Of a stretch of 64,000 bases of DNA, positions 35,551 to 43,348 are shown piece by piece. Numbering within the stretch: position 1 is the stretch's first letter; every line of letters begins with the position of its first letter. The notes beneath the pieces are model-generated. The model saw nothing but the letters and a program-made list of their open reading frames with translations. It searched no databases and had not been told where the DNA came from. Position numbers and translations under genes: made by a program. The stretch spans positions 434,001 to 498,000 of the forward strand of contig NZ_JAGSYI010000003.1 of assembly GCF_025685625.1 (NCBI RefSeq), given 5' to 3'. This DNA is from Acidicapsa acidisoli (GTDB lineage Bacteria > Acidobacteriota > Terriglobia > Terriglobales > Acidobacteriaceae).

Positions 35551-36483
35551 TCAGAGATGCTTGAGAGGATGTTTGAGAGCGTGCCAGACCTGGACTGCCC
35601 CGGTAAGGTCTTCGATGGCCATGCCGAGGGATTTGAAAACGCGGCGACCTGCCGCAGGCATTGGCGCGGTTCCGGCAAGGATTTCGCCGATTTCGGCCTG
35701 GACTTTGGCTCCTGAGAGGATTACATCGCCAGATTCGTTTTCTGAGCCTTGACGGGATTCCGCGATTAGGTAGCCTCGCATTGTCTCGTCATCGAGTTCT
35801 CGTAGATTGGGGCCGATTGCGCCGACGGCGATTACCAGAGACTCTGGCGCGAGCCATTTTCCGTGCAGGACTGGCTCGATTGCGGAGGTGACGGTGACGA
35901 CAACGTCGGAGGCTGCGGCTTCTTCGATGCTCGTGGCGTTTGCGCCGAGTTCGGCGGCGATTGCGGCAGATTTCTCCGGATTGCGGCTCCAGATGCGGAT
36001 GCTGCCGGGTTCGCGAAAGGCTGGCTGTACGTGGCGCAGGGCTTGAATGTGAGCTCGGGCTTGAACACCGCTGCCTAGGATGCCGAGGGTTTTGGCGGAT
36101 GGCGCGAGGGCGGAAGCGGCTACTGCGGAGACGGCTGCGGTGCGCATTTCGGTGATGAGGCGGCCATCCATGACCGCGAGCGGTTCGCCGGTTGCGCGAT
36201 CGAGAAGTTCGATGGTTGCGAGGTGAGTGTGCAGATGGCGGCCACCCAGGCTGGCGTTGCCGGGGTAAAAGGTGACGGTTTTGACGGCCATGTATTCGCC
36301 GGAGATGACGGGCATGACGGCGAACCAGCCGATGGGCTTGCCTGCGGTGTCCTTTACGCGGAGAACCTGACGAAGCGGCTGCTCGACTCGTCCTGCGGAG
36401 TAGTCGATGAGCGCCTGGCGGATGGCCGGGATGAGCGATTCATAGGTCAGGACTTGGCGGATCTTCTCTTCAGGAATGTACAT
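35551..36483 (-). CDS. Ornithine cyclodeaminase/mu-crystallin family dehydrogenase
   Basis: A 310-residue NAD(P)-dependent enzyme: substrate side PLRQVLRVKDTAGKPIGWFA and YMAVKTVTFYPGNASLGG; Rossmann loop KTLGILGSGVQARAHIQAL; GAIGPNLRELDDETMRGY. Members include ornithine cyclodeaminase, alanine dehydrogenase and ketimine reductases; which applies here is unclear. The ATG at 36483 lies inside the end of the upstream MFS frame (14-nt overlap), so the two were probably one transcription unit for import and use of an amino acid. Confidence 0.85.
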   Translation of the reverse strand: MYIPEEKIRQVLTYESLIPAIRQALIDYSAGRVEQPLRQVLRVKDTAGKPIGWFAVMPVISGEYMAVKTVTFYPGNASLGGRHLHTHLATIELLDRATGEPLAVMDGRLITEMRTAAVSAVAASALAPSAKTLGILGSGVQARAHIQALRHVQPAFREPGSIRIWSRNPEKSAAIAAELGANATSIEEAAASDVVVTVTSAIEPVLHGKWLAPESLVIAVGAIGPNLRELDDETMRGYLIAESRQGSENESGDVILSGAKVQAEIGEILAGTAPMPAAGRRVFKSLGMAIEDLTGAVQVWHALKHPLKHL

Positions 36484-37852
36484 TGGAGGCCGGTTCCAGT
36501 GTATGCGTGCGCGCCAGGGTCCGCAGCGTATAGACAACACTGGCGGCTGCGAGCATGGTTACTCCGAGAACGGCAAGGCCGTTCTGATAGCTTCCGGTGA
36601 GGTCGCGCGCCCAGCCCATGAGCGGGGGTCCGATGACGCCACCTAGAATGCCGACCATGTTGATCGTCGCGAGACCTGCGGCCGCTCCTTTGCCTTTCAG
36701 GAAGGTGCTGGGGAGGGCCAGCAACGGACCCTGAATCGCGTTGTGAGCCAGATACATTACCGCAAGGACTGGGACGGCGACCCATGGATTGACCGTGAAG
36801 GCAACAACCATCAGGCAGATCGCCTCAAGAACGCTGGGAACGATCATGTGCCGGTATGCTTTGCCGCTGCGGTCAGAGAGCCAGGCGTTGAAGATCATGC
36901 CGAATGCGCCGAGAAGTCCCATGCCGGAGATGATGTAGCCGACGATGCTGACGTCGAAGGAGGTCAGGTTTTTGACGATCGACGGCAGCGAGAACGAGTA
37001 GGCGTAGTTGACGCCGAGCATGAGCAGATTGGTGAGGCCGAAGAGCCAGACGCGCACGTCTTTGAGCGCCGCCGAGACGCCTGTGGCGTGGCTGCTGATG
37101 GGTTGACCTCCTGGAACGTCGTGGCCTTCGGCGGCGAGGCTGGCTTCAATCCAGTCACGCTCGGTTTGCGTCAGCCATCCCGCTTCCGCTGGATTGTTGG
37201 GCAGGCACCGGAGAAAGACAGCGCTCAGAAGGACGGCTGGAAGTCCTTCGACCAGAAAGAGCCATTGCCAGCCGCGCAGGCCAAGTTTGCCTTGCAGATT
37301 GAGCAATGCACCGGCGACCGCGCCCATCAAGACAGCGGAGAGCGGAAGCGAAACATAGAAGCGACTGATTGCGCGGGCGCGAATGTTGCTCGGGAATCAC
37401 TGAGTGAGGTAGTAGAGGACGCCGGGGAAGAATCCAGCCTCGGCCATGCCTAGCAGGAAGCGCATGGAATAGAACTGAAGCGGCGTCCTGACGAACATCA
37501 TGCCCATTGCGAGCAGGCCCCAGGTAAGCATGATGCGGGCCAGCCAGCGGCGCGCTCCGAAGCGGTACAGGAGCAGATTGGAGGGGATTTCGCATACCGC
37601 GTAGCTGACGAAGAATATGCCCGCGCCTATGCCGAAAATGGTTTCGCTGAAGTGCAGGTCGCTGTTCATCTGCAGCTTGGCGAAGCCTATGTTGAGGCGG
37701 TCCATGTAGGCGATGCCGTAGCCGAGGGCGATCAGCGGAATGAGACGCCAGGTCACCTTGTACATGGCAGAGCGGCCTACGTATTCAAGATTGCGCGGGT
37801 TTGCAGGTGGGGAGTCTTCAGGGAGATCGATCGCTGAGTCGATGGACGACAA
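36470..37852 (-). pseudogene. MFS transporter (anion:cation symporter type) interrupted by an in-frame TGA
   Basis: Two reading frames in the same phase, 37852-37397 and from 37396 down to 36470, together make a complete 12-segment MFS protein of about 460 codons. The N-half has RLIPLIALGYGIAYMDRLNI and FEIPSNLLLYRFGARR-like features; it stops at GVLYYLTQ-TGA. Reading on gives FPSNIRARAISRFYVSLPLS, exactly the expected continuation. Relatives have Trp (TGG) at that place (LTQWFP), so a single G-to-A change explains it. Start is probably the TTG at 37852. Either a true nonsense mutation or a base-call error; the rest is intact. Confidence 0.85.
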
Positions 37853-37989
37853 ATACAGGTCTCCGTTGGGTCAGAGTTCGAACTGGCTCAGGAGCGGACG
37901 CTGGAATCTTCGGGGAGGCAGTATGAGTGGAGCCTACCACAAGGCACGGACGACGCTTGCAGTTTCCGGTTCGTTCGGTTGCGGATCTG

Positions 37990-38060
37990 CCCTCAGGGGC
38001 TCAAGCCCTTTGACGTTGCCTAGTCTATGTACGGGCTGAAGCCAGTACTCTTCAAACTGC
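37990..38060. repeat. R1 repeat, copy A
   Basis: CCCTCAGGGGCTCAAGCCC, a spacer, then TGTACGGGCTGAAGCCAGTA and CTTCAAACTG. It is the most diverged of four R1 copies: the second hairpin has a mismatch (GAAGCCAGTA) and the left outer arm is missing. Downstream of the DUF2203 gene. Confidence 0.75.
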
Positions 38061-38117
38061 CCCACTTGTGGCGGGCGCGGCTGAACGGCTGTCGAGATTG
38101 TCCCTGATTCAGTCCGT

Positions 38118-38573
38118 TTAGTTCGGGCGATTGCCCGAGCCGATGTTGCCGGAGCCGGTGCGGCGGCGGAAGCGGTCGTCGATTGGCTGGCGGCCTTTGA
38201 AGCCGGACTCCATGGTGTGCCAGTGCTCGATGGCTGTTTCGCCGCTCTTCCAGCAGAGCAGGACGATTTCGTCGTCCATGCGGCATGGAAAATCGAGCAG
38301 GCCGGAGTCGAGATCCTTGACCTGAACGCCGATTTCGTCGATTTCGGCGACGGATTCGCGGGCGCGCTGGATGTGCTTTTCCATTGCGGAACGCTGGCCT
38401 GCAACCTTTGCCACATTGACTGTCATGCCACCTGAGAGATGGATGCGCCGCGCAAGGGCGGACAACTCTTCATCGATCTCTTCCGCAGCCTGTTTGCTGT
38501 CGATGGCGCGCTTCAGTAACGACTCCACGAGCGGGAGCATGGATTGTGCTTCTTCTAAGGTGAAAATTTTCAT
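38118..38573 (-). CDS. DUF2203 family protein
   Basis: 151 residues: KIFTLEEAQSMLPLVESLLK at the N-terminus, a helical middle, then VQVKDLDSGLLDFPCRMDDE, IVLLCWKSGE and EHWHTMESGFKGRQPI, the hallmark of DUF2203. No biochemical function is known for the family. The ATG at 38573 is used; an extension to 38636 runs into noncoding DNA. Flanked on both sides by R1 repeats (copies A and B). Confidence 0.85.
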   Translation of the reverse strand: MKIFTLEEAQSMLPLVESLLKRAIDSKQAAEEIDEELSALARRIHLSGGMTVNVAKVAGQRSAMEKHIQRARESVAEIDEIGVQVKDLDSGLLDFPCRMDDEIVLLCWKSGETAIEHWHTMESGFKGRQPIDDRFRRRTGSGNIGSGNRPN

Positions 38574-38644
38574 CTGTGGAAACTCTACCAAATAGTCTAA
38601 CGCTGGACTGGGCAGGCCGATTTTCGTTTTCAACAAGATCGTGG

Positions 38645-38738
38645 GTCAGTTTGATGAAGAGCATACCCCTCAGGGGCTAAAGCCCTGCTATATTGGGGAC
38701 CTAATGTACGGGCTGAAGCCCGTACCCTTCAAACTGAC
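38645..38738. repeat. R1 repeat, copy B (complete)
   Basis: Bounded by perfect 10-bp inverted ends GTCAGTTTGA / TCAAACTGAC. Inside are AGGGGCTAAAGCCCT (hairpin 1) and TGTACGGGCTGAAGCCCGTA (hairpin 2, TACGGGC/GCCCGTA). About 94 bp, in the gap between the small gene at 38749 and DUF2203. Confidence 0.85.
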
Positions 38739-38748
38739 GCCACCATTT

Positions 38749-38952
38749 TCAACAGGAATTGGCTCGCCGGACCCAGGCATACGCTTCTTCTTCGGCAGCC
38801 TCGATTTCGGCTTCGGTGAGAAGCGAATCCTCTCCGCGATTGAGGCTGCGTGTGGCCTTGGCGCTCAAGCGCGGGGAGGATTCTTCGGCCAGATCAGGAG
38901 CTGGCCGTACCTCCTTGATGATTGGACTCGAATTATCCTTCAATGGCGTCAT
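38749..38952 (-). CDS. Small hypothetical protein downstream of nadA
   Basis: 67 codons from ATG: MTPLKDNSSPIIKEVRPAPD, a Ser/Arg middle, and a strongly acidic helix LLTEAEIEAAEEEAYAWVRR ending in ANSC. It starts 29 nt after the nadA stop on the same strand, so it could share the riboswitch-controlled transcript. The ribosome-binding site is weak (CCCGGA next to the ATG). No family recognised; coding is likely from composition but not certain. Confidence 0.45.
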   Translation of the reverse strand: MTPLKDNSSPIIKEVRPAPDLAEESSPRLSAKATRSLNRGEDSLLTEAEIEAAEEEAYAWVRRANSC

Positions 38953-38981
38953 TCCGGGTTGTTGATCTGGTCCACATGACG

Positions 38982-40148
38982 TCAGCCGATCTCCAACATG
39001 CGGTCGAGGGCGATCCTGGCCCAGTGCTTGACGCTGCGCTTGACGCGGATCTGATTGACGACGCGGCCTTCGACGAGGTTTTCGAGCGCCCATGCCAGAT
39101 GTTGCGGGCTGATGCGGTACATGGTGGTGCAGAGGCAGCCGGAGTCGTCGAGGGTGATGATTTTTTTGCCTTCGGCGGCGAAACGCTTCGCGAGACGGTT
39201 GACCAGGTGGATTTCGGTGCCGATGGCGAATGTCGAGCCGGATGGGGAGTCTTCGACGATTTTGATGAGGCGTTCGGTCGAGCCGAGCGCATCGGCTTTC
39301 TGGCAGACTTCCCAGCGGCATTCGGGATGGACGATGACCTGGATGCCGGGATATTTGGCGCGAACCTGATCGACGTGGCTGGGCAGGAAGCGCTGGTGGA
39401 CGGAGCAGTGGCCCTTCCAGAGAATGACCCGGCTGGCTTCGAGCGCCGACTTTGTCTGGCCGCCCTGCAATGCCCAGGGGTCCCAGACAGGCATCGCTTC
39501 GAGCGGGATGCCCATGGCGTGGCCGGTGTTGCGGCCGAGGTGCTGGTCGGGAAGGAAGAAAATGCGCTTGCCTCTGGCGAACGCCCACTCGAAGGCTGCG
39601 CGGGCGTTGGAGGATGTGCAGACCAGGCCGCCGCGTTCGCCGCAGAAGGCTTTGATGGCCGCAGTCGAGTTCATGTAGGTGAGTGGGACAAGGCCGTCGG
39701 TGAGGCCGAGCTTTTCGAGAGCTTCCCAGGCGGCTTCGACTTGCGAGATCTCCGCCATGTCGGCCATGGAGCAGCCGGCGTTCAGGTCGGGAAGGATGAC
39801 TTGCTGGATGGTGTTGCCGTCTGCGTCCTGACGGCCGAGGAGGTCGGCGCTTTCAGCCATGAAATGAACGCCGCAGAAGACGATGTATCTGGCTTCGGTC
39901 TGAGAGGCGACTTTGGAGAGCTTGTAGCTGTCGCCGGTGAAGTCGGCGAAGCGAATGACTTCGTCGCGTTGGTAATGATGGCCGAGCATGAGCACCTGGG
40001 AGCCGAGTTTGGCCCGGGCTGCTGCGATTCGGTCGTCCATGGTGTGATCGGGCAGGGCGAGATAGTTCTCGAGACTGCAGGTTTCTGTACTTGCTACATC
40101 CTGAGTGTCTACCTCGACGCCAGGCAGTTCCTCTACGAAAGAATTCAC
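38982..40148 (-). CDS. nadA: Quinolinate synthase A
   Basis: A [4Fe-4S] enzyme that condenses iminoaspartate with dihydroxyacetone phosphate to quinolinate in de novo NAD synthesis. 388 residues: LGHHYQRDEVIRFADFTGDS, VFCGVHFMAES, VICTSSNA-like GGLVCTSSNARAAFEWA, HPECRWEVCQKADALGST and the C-terminal cluster region DDSGCLCTTMYRISPQHLAW. The start is a GTG with GGAG 8 nt upstream, the ribosome-binding site directly abutting riboswitch domain 2. Partner nadB is about 7.4 kb away. Confidence 0.95.
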   Translation of the reverse strand: MNSFVEELPGVEVDTQDVASTETCSLENYLALPDHTMDDRIAAARAKLGSQVLMLGHHYQRDEVIRFADFTGDSYKLSKVASQTEARYIVFCGVHFMAESADLLGRQDADGNTIQQVILPDLNAGCSMADMAEISQVEAAWEALEKLGLTDGLVPLTYMNSTAAIKAFCGERGGLVCTSSNARAAFEWAFARGKRIFFLPDQHLGRNTGHAMGIPLEAMPVWDPWALQGGQTKSALEASRVILWKGHCSVHQRFLPSHVDQVRAKYPGIQVIVHPECRWEVCQKADALGSTERLIKIVEDSPSGSTFAIGTEIHLVNRLAKRFAAEGKKIITLDDSGCLCTTMYRISPQHLAWALENLVEGRVVNQIRVKRSVKHWARIALDRMLEIG

Positions 40149-40158
40149 CTTATACTCC

Positions 40159-40328
40159 GCCTTCAGCCCTGCGTCTGCCCGATGGGTCTAATCCCAGAGA
40201 CAGCGCGGACGGGGATGTTGAAAGCAATTACTGGTTGCAGTGGATTCACTACTGGGCAGATCGGCGGGATTCTCAGAATTGATAATCCAACCGAAACGCC
40301 CGGCCCAACCCACGGGGATGTTGCAACC
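40159..40328 (-). promoter_or_regulatory. NAD+-I (nadA-motif) riboswitch, tandem domains, controlling nadA
   Basis: On the minus strand, domain 1 (40328-40233) runs from GGTTGCA to TGCAACC (P1). It carries ACATCCCCGTGGGTTGGGC, an elaborated P3 arm, then GCCCAGTAGTGAATCCACTG, the hallmark NAD+-I core. Here P2 is GTGG/CCAC, where the remembered structural example has GUAG/CUAC, a compensatory change. Domain 2 (40225-40159) is closed by GCTTTCA/TGAAGGC and repeats the TTCAACATCCCCGTC core. The GGAG ribosome-binding site begins right after domain 2 and the GTG start of nadA lies 10 nt past it, so NAD+ binding probably blocks translation. The class is known from Acidobacteriota nadA/pnuC leaders. 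Confidence 0.92.
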
Positions 40329-40492
40329 TTCTAACTAACGATGCTGGATGAGGCGGAAACGATCAGGAAAACTGTTCGCCTCGCCGGCACCTGTTCAAAG
40401 TATTGTAACGTGCGGCGGGCGGAGGACCAAATGGATGCGGGAGACGACAATGTGGAGTTTCTATAAGCTAACCCTTGAAGACAGAAGGCGAT

Positions 40493-40518
40493 GCGTGGGA
40501 GCTGTTTGGCTCCCACGC
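40493..40518. terminator. Strong stem-loop 3' of the BON-domain gene (no T-tract)
   Basis: GCGTGGGAGC and GCTCCCACGC form a perfect 10-bp stem with a TGTTTG loop, beginning 19 nt after the BON gene stop on the minus strand. No run of T follows in either direction, so it may be a processing or stabilising hairpin or a U-less terminator. The remaining DNA to 40328 shows no gene. Confidence 0.5.
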
Positions 40519-40537
40519 TCGGTGGCCTGGGCGCGGA

Positions 40538-41098
40538 TTATGAGTTGGCGGTGGAGTGTTTGCCCGGCTTGACTTCGATTTCGTTGACGACCTGCTGGAC
40601 GTTCGGTACGTGCTTGGCGAGGTCTTCCGCTTCCTTTTTCTGCTTCAAGGTCTTCACGGTTCCTTTGAGCAGCAAAGTTCCGTTCTTGGCGGAAGCGCTG
40701 ATGCTCTGGTCGTTCAGGTTCTTGTGTTCTTTGATCTCTGCCTTGAAGTTGTCTTCGATGGCTGAATCGCGGTTGGATGCGACCGATCCGGCCTGGCTGT
40801 CTCCGGGAGGACGAACCCCTATCTCATCAGCAATGGTGTAGTCGGGGGCGGCCTGCCGGGCGAGGGTTTCGGCCTGGGTCTTTTGATCCGGGGAGTCAAC
40901 GTTGCCGGTGAGCGTCATTACGCCCTTGTCCCGGTCCTGAGAGACGCTGACGGCGCTGAGCTGGTTGTTATTGAGCTGGGTGGTCACCGCGGATTTTTCG
41001 TCGGGATGGGAAGAGTTGCAGCCTGCTATGGCGATGGCTCCGAGCAGTACAGCCGTCGAACCGAGCAGAAATTGATGCCTTACACGGGTGTCTTTCAT
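40538..41098 (-). CDS. BON-domain lipoprotein
   Basis: 186 residues: signal plus lipobox (FLLGSTAVLLGAIAIAGCNS), then two BON domains: one about residues 35-80 (LSAVSVSQDRDKGVMTLTGN, then AETLARQAAPDY) and one about 110-175 (SISASAKNGTLLLKGTVKTL, then VPNVQQVVNEIEVKPG). BON proteins (OsmY-like) sit in the periplasm and respond to envelope or osmotic stress. ATG at 41098 chosen because the lipobox falls in place. Divergent from the NTF2-like gene. Confidence 0.85.
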   Translation of the reverse strand: MKDTRVRHQFLLGSTAVLLGAIAIAGCNSSHPDEKSAVTTQLNNNQLSAVSVSQDRDKGVMTLTGNVDSPDQKTQAETLARQAAPDYTIADEIGVRPPGDSQAGSVASNRDSAIEDNFKAEIKEHKNLNDQSISASAKNGTLLLKGTVKTLKQKKEAEDLAKHVPNVQQVVNEIEVKPGKHSTANS

Positions 41099-41220
41099 GT
41101 TTTTCCTTTCTCTTTGCTGAATCAAATTGCAGGATTGGATTGGAGAATCGGATTTGAAATTCGAACAACTCCTACCGCAAAGTGGGATGCTGGCCTTTGA
41201 AGCGCAGTTGTTATTGACCA

Positions 41221-41248
41221 AAACAGCACTGGTCGAAACAGCACAGGT
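41221..41248. promoter_or_regulatory. 13-bp direct repeat in a divergent promoter region
   Basis: AAACAGCACTGGT (41221-41233) and AAACAGCACAGGT (41236-41248) differ at one base and are 15 bp apart centre to centre. They lie between the divergent BON and NTF2-like genes, next to a TTGACC. Could be an activator/repressor site array; unproven. Confidence 0.35.
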
Positions 41249-41336
41249 TTTGCCCGGATTTTGACTGGGACGTTGCAGTCCCGTTCGACGCGGGTTGTGC
41301 GGCGTGCTTATGATTTGAGCCTGAGGAGCGAGGCCG

Positions 41337-41696
41337 ATGATCGATGACGTGGAACTGATTGCAAGCGCCTACCAGGCTTTCAATGCGCGGAAGATGGATT
41401 CGGCACTGGAGACTATGCAGCCAAATGTGGATTGGCCGAATGGGATGGAAGGCGGACGAGTTCATGGCCATGGCGGAGTGCGGGAGTATTGGACGCGGCA
41501 ATGGGCGATGATCGACCCGCTCGTCGAACCGGTGGGGTTTGCGCGCGAGGGCGATGGACGGGTTGCGGTCACTGTGCACCAGACGGTGCGGGATCTGAAG
41601 GGAACGCTTCTGCTCGATCAGATGATCGAGCATGTTTACCGGATTGAGAATGGGTTGATTCAGAGCATGGAGATCCGGGAACTGGCGGCGAAGTAG
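41337..41696 (+). CDS. SnoaL/NTF2-like protein
   Basis: 119 residues with the cone-shaped NTF2 fold pattern: ELIASAYQAFNARKMDSALE, MQPNVDWPN, GREYW-like GGVREYWTRQWAMIDP, VAVTVHQTVRDLKGTLLLDQ and HVYRIENGLIQSMEIRE. Members are polyketide cyclases, isomerases or ligand-binding proteins; the function here is unknown. Followed by R1 copy C. Confidence 0.8.
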   Translation: MIDDVELIASAYQAFNARKMDSALETMQPNVDWPNGMEGGRVHGHGGVREYWTRQWAMIDPLVEPVGFAREGDGRVAVTVHQTVRDLKGTLLLDQMIEHVYRIENGLIQSMEIRELAAK

Positions 41697-41735
41697 AGGC
41701 TGTGTGGGGCCTATGTTGGCTTTGGGCGGCGGTGG

Positions 41736-41828
41736 GTCAGTTTGAAAAAGGCCAACCCTCAGGGGCTAAAGCCCCAAAGATTGCAAGACTAAATGTACGG
41801 GCTGAAGCCCGTACCCTTCCAACTGAAC
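41736..41828. repeat. R1 repeat, copy C
   Basis: Left end GTCAGTTTGA, hairpin 1 AGGGGCTAAAGCCCC, hairpin 2 TGTACGGGCTGAAGCCCGTA, right end TTCCAACTGAAC. Same orientation and spacing as copy B (about 93 bp). It lies between the NTF2-like gene and the tat pair. Confidence 0.85.
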
Positions 41829-41889
41829 CAACACACTTTGGGCCGGTTCGTTGTTGTTCGTCGCGACGGACAGGTATCATTAGGTTTAA

Positions 41890-42546
41890 TTGGATTTATG
41901 CGCGGCAGGGACGGCGATTGCATTGATAGCAGCTTTGGAAGTTCCACTGACAATTCAGGTTGCGAGCATCGGGATTCCAGATACGTTGTTTCTGATGCTG
42001 CTGGCGCTCGTGGTTTTTGGGCCGCGGCGGCTTCCGGAGATCGGGCGTCAGATCGGCAAGCTCATGTACGAGTTCCGCAAGGTCTCGAACGACTTCAAGT
42101 TCCAGATGGAAGAGGAGTTGCGAGCCAGCGAAGAGGCGGACCGGCAGCGCAAGCTGCAGGCGGCTGCCGCAGCCGACGAGGCAAAGACTCTTTCCGAGCC
42201 GACGCCTGTGGCGCAGCTTGAGCCTGGGGCTGGAACAACGGTGATCGATCCCAGCTACGCTGCAGCGTTGGAAGCCGAAAATGCGGCCAAGATTACGGAC
42301 GACAAGGCATCGGCGGAGGAAGCAGTCGCCCCCGCTGTTGCGGGCGAAGTGCGCGGGGAGCCGCGGCGGTTTCCTCATATCCAGCCGCCTGTGACCGGCG
42401 AGACCATCGCCGCGCAGAAGCCATTTCGCGGACGGGTTGAGGAAGCAGCGTCAGAAACCGGCGATGGCCCGAAAGAGACTGCACAGGCCCCGGATGCGCC
42501 GGCCGGCGTGAATGCGGGAACGGAAGAGGAAGCGCATCATGCCTGA
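41890..42546 (+). CDS. tatB: Sec-independent translocase TatA/TatB-type subunit
   Basis: A 218-residue protein with the single N-terminal membrane helix and amphipathic helix of the family (IGIPDTLFLMLLALVVFGPR, then RLPEIGRQIGKLMYEFRKVS). The Glu/Pro-rich C-terminal 150 residues are disordered. Length and the FGPxxLPE motif favour TatB over TatA. The start is probably a TTG (41890), with later TTG codons possible. Overlaps tatC by 8 nt; together they form part of the twin-arginine export system used by proteins such as the one at 34121-35482. Confidence 0.88.
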   Translation: MDLCAAGTAIALIAALEVPLTIQVASIGIPDTLFLMLLALVVFGPRRLPEIGRQIGKLMYEFRKVSNDFKFQMEEELRASEEADRQRKLQAAAAADEAKTLSEPTPVAQLEPGAGTTVIDPSYAAALEAENAAKITDDKASAEEAVAPAVAGEVRGEPRRFPHIQPPVTGETIAAQKPFRGRVEEAASETGDGPKETAQAPDAPAGVNAGTEEEAHHA

Positions 42547-43348
42547 TTTCCCGAATGTCCCCGACGCTATCGATCGCGCGAAGGCCGCAGTCTCCGAGCG
42601 GGCCGAGTTGCCGGGCATGAGTCTCTTCGAGCATCTGGATGAGTTGCGCAAGCGGATCATTCACTCGGCGATCTACCTCGTAGCGGGATATGTGGTTGCG
42701 GTCTTCTTTGCGCCGCAGTTGTACTCGCTGATGCAGGAGCCGCTGAACAAGATCCACATCCAACTCAACTTTACGCATCCGGCGGATCTCGTCAATCTGC
42801 GCTATATCCAGATTCCGCTGGTTGGAGGCGCGATTCTTGCTTCCCCGTTCATCCTCTTTCAGGTCTGGCTTTTCATTGCGCCGGGGCTGTATCAGCGGGA
42901 GCGGCGGTTTCTGATTCCGTTTATGACTGCGGCGGTGGGATTGTTCCTGCTTGGCGCCTTCCTTGGCTATCACTTCGTCTTTCCGGGCCTGCTCAAATTT
43001 CTGATTACCGACCTGGGCTCGCAACTGGGCATTCATCCGATTATCAGCATCGAGGAGTACACCAGTTTCTTCCTGTCGCTGATTCTGGGGATGGGCGCGA
43101 CCTTTGAGATGCCGGTGGTCATCATCTTTCTGGCGATGTTCGGCGTGGTAAGCCCGCGCTTTCTGTGGAAGAACTTTCGCTACGCGATCCTCATCATCTT
43201 CATTATTGCGGCGATCATCACGCCCACCCCGGATATTCCAACGCTGTGCGCCTTTGCGATGCCGATGCTGCTGCTCTATCTCATTGGGATTGGCGGAGCG
43301 TGGTGGGTACATCCTGACCGGCGGAAGAAGAAAGAGGCGGTTGCGTGA
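42539..43348 (+). CDS. tatC: Sec-independent translocase TatC
   Basis: The Tat signal-peptide receptor, 269 residues, six membrane segments. SLFEHLDELRKRIIHSAIYL carries the family's conserved N-terminal motif; IPLVGGAILASPFILFQVWL, FGVVSPRFLWKNFRYAILII and the DIPTLCAFAMPMLLLYLIG end are also typical. The ATG at 42539 lies within the last codons of tatB. The stop overlaps the GTG of the following peptidase gene (GTGA). Confidence 0.95.
   Translation: MPDFPNVPDAIDRAKAAVSERAELPGMSLFEHLDELRKRIIHSAIYLVAGYVVAVFFAPQLYSLMQEPLNKIHIQLNFTHPADLVNLRYIQIPLVGGAILASPFILFQVWLFIAPGLYQRERRFLIPFMTAAVGLFLLGAFLGYHFVFPGLLKFLITDLGSQLGIHPIISIEEYTSFFLSLILGMGATFEMPVVIIFLAMFGVVSPRFLWKNFRYAILIIFIIAAIITPTPDIPTLCAFAMPMLLLYLIGIGGAWWVHPDRRKKKEAVA

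Noticed and set aside
37397-37399. TGA in the MFS gene as selenocysteine or a reassigned codon
   Set aside because: Family members have Trp here, no SECIS-like hairpin follows the TGA, and other genes in the window use TGA as a normal stop.
41276-41300. tRNA T-arm-like sequence (CCCGTTCGACGCGGG)
   Set aside because: There is no acceptor, D or anticodon arm at the right distance; it is a chance GC hairpin in a promoter region.
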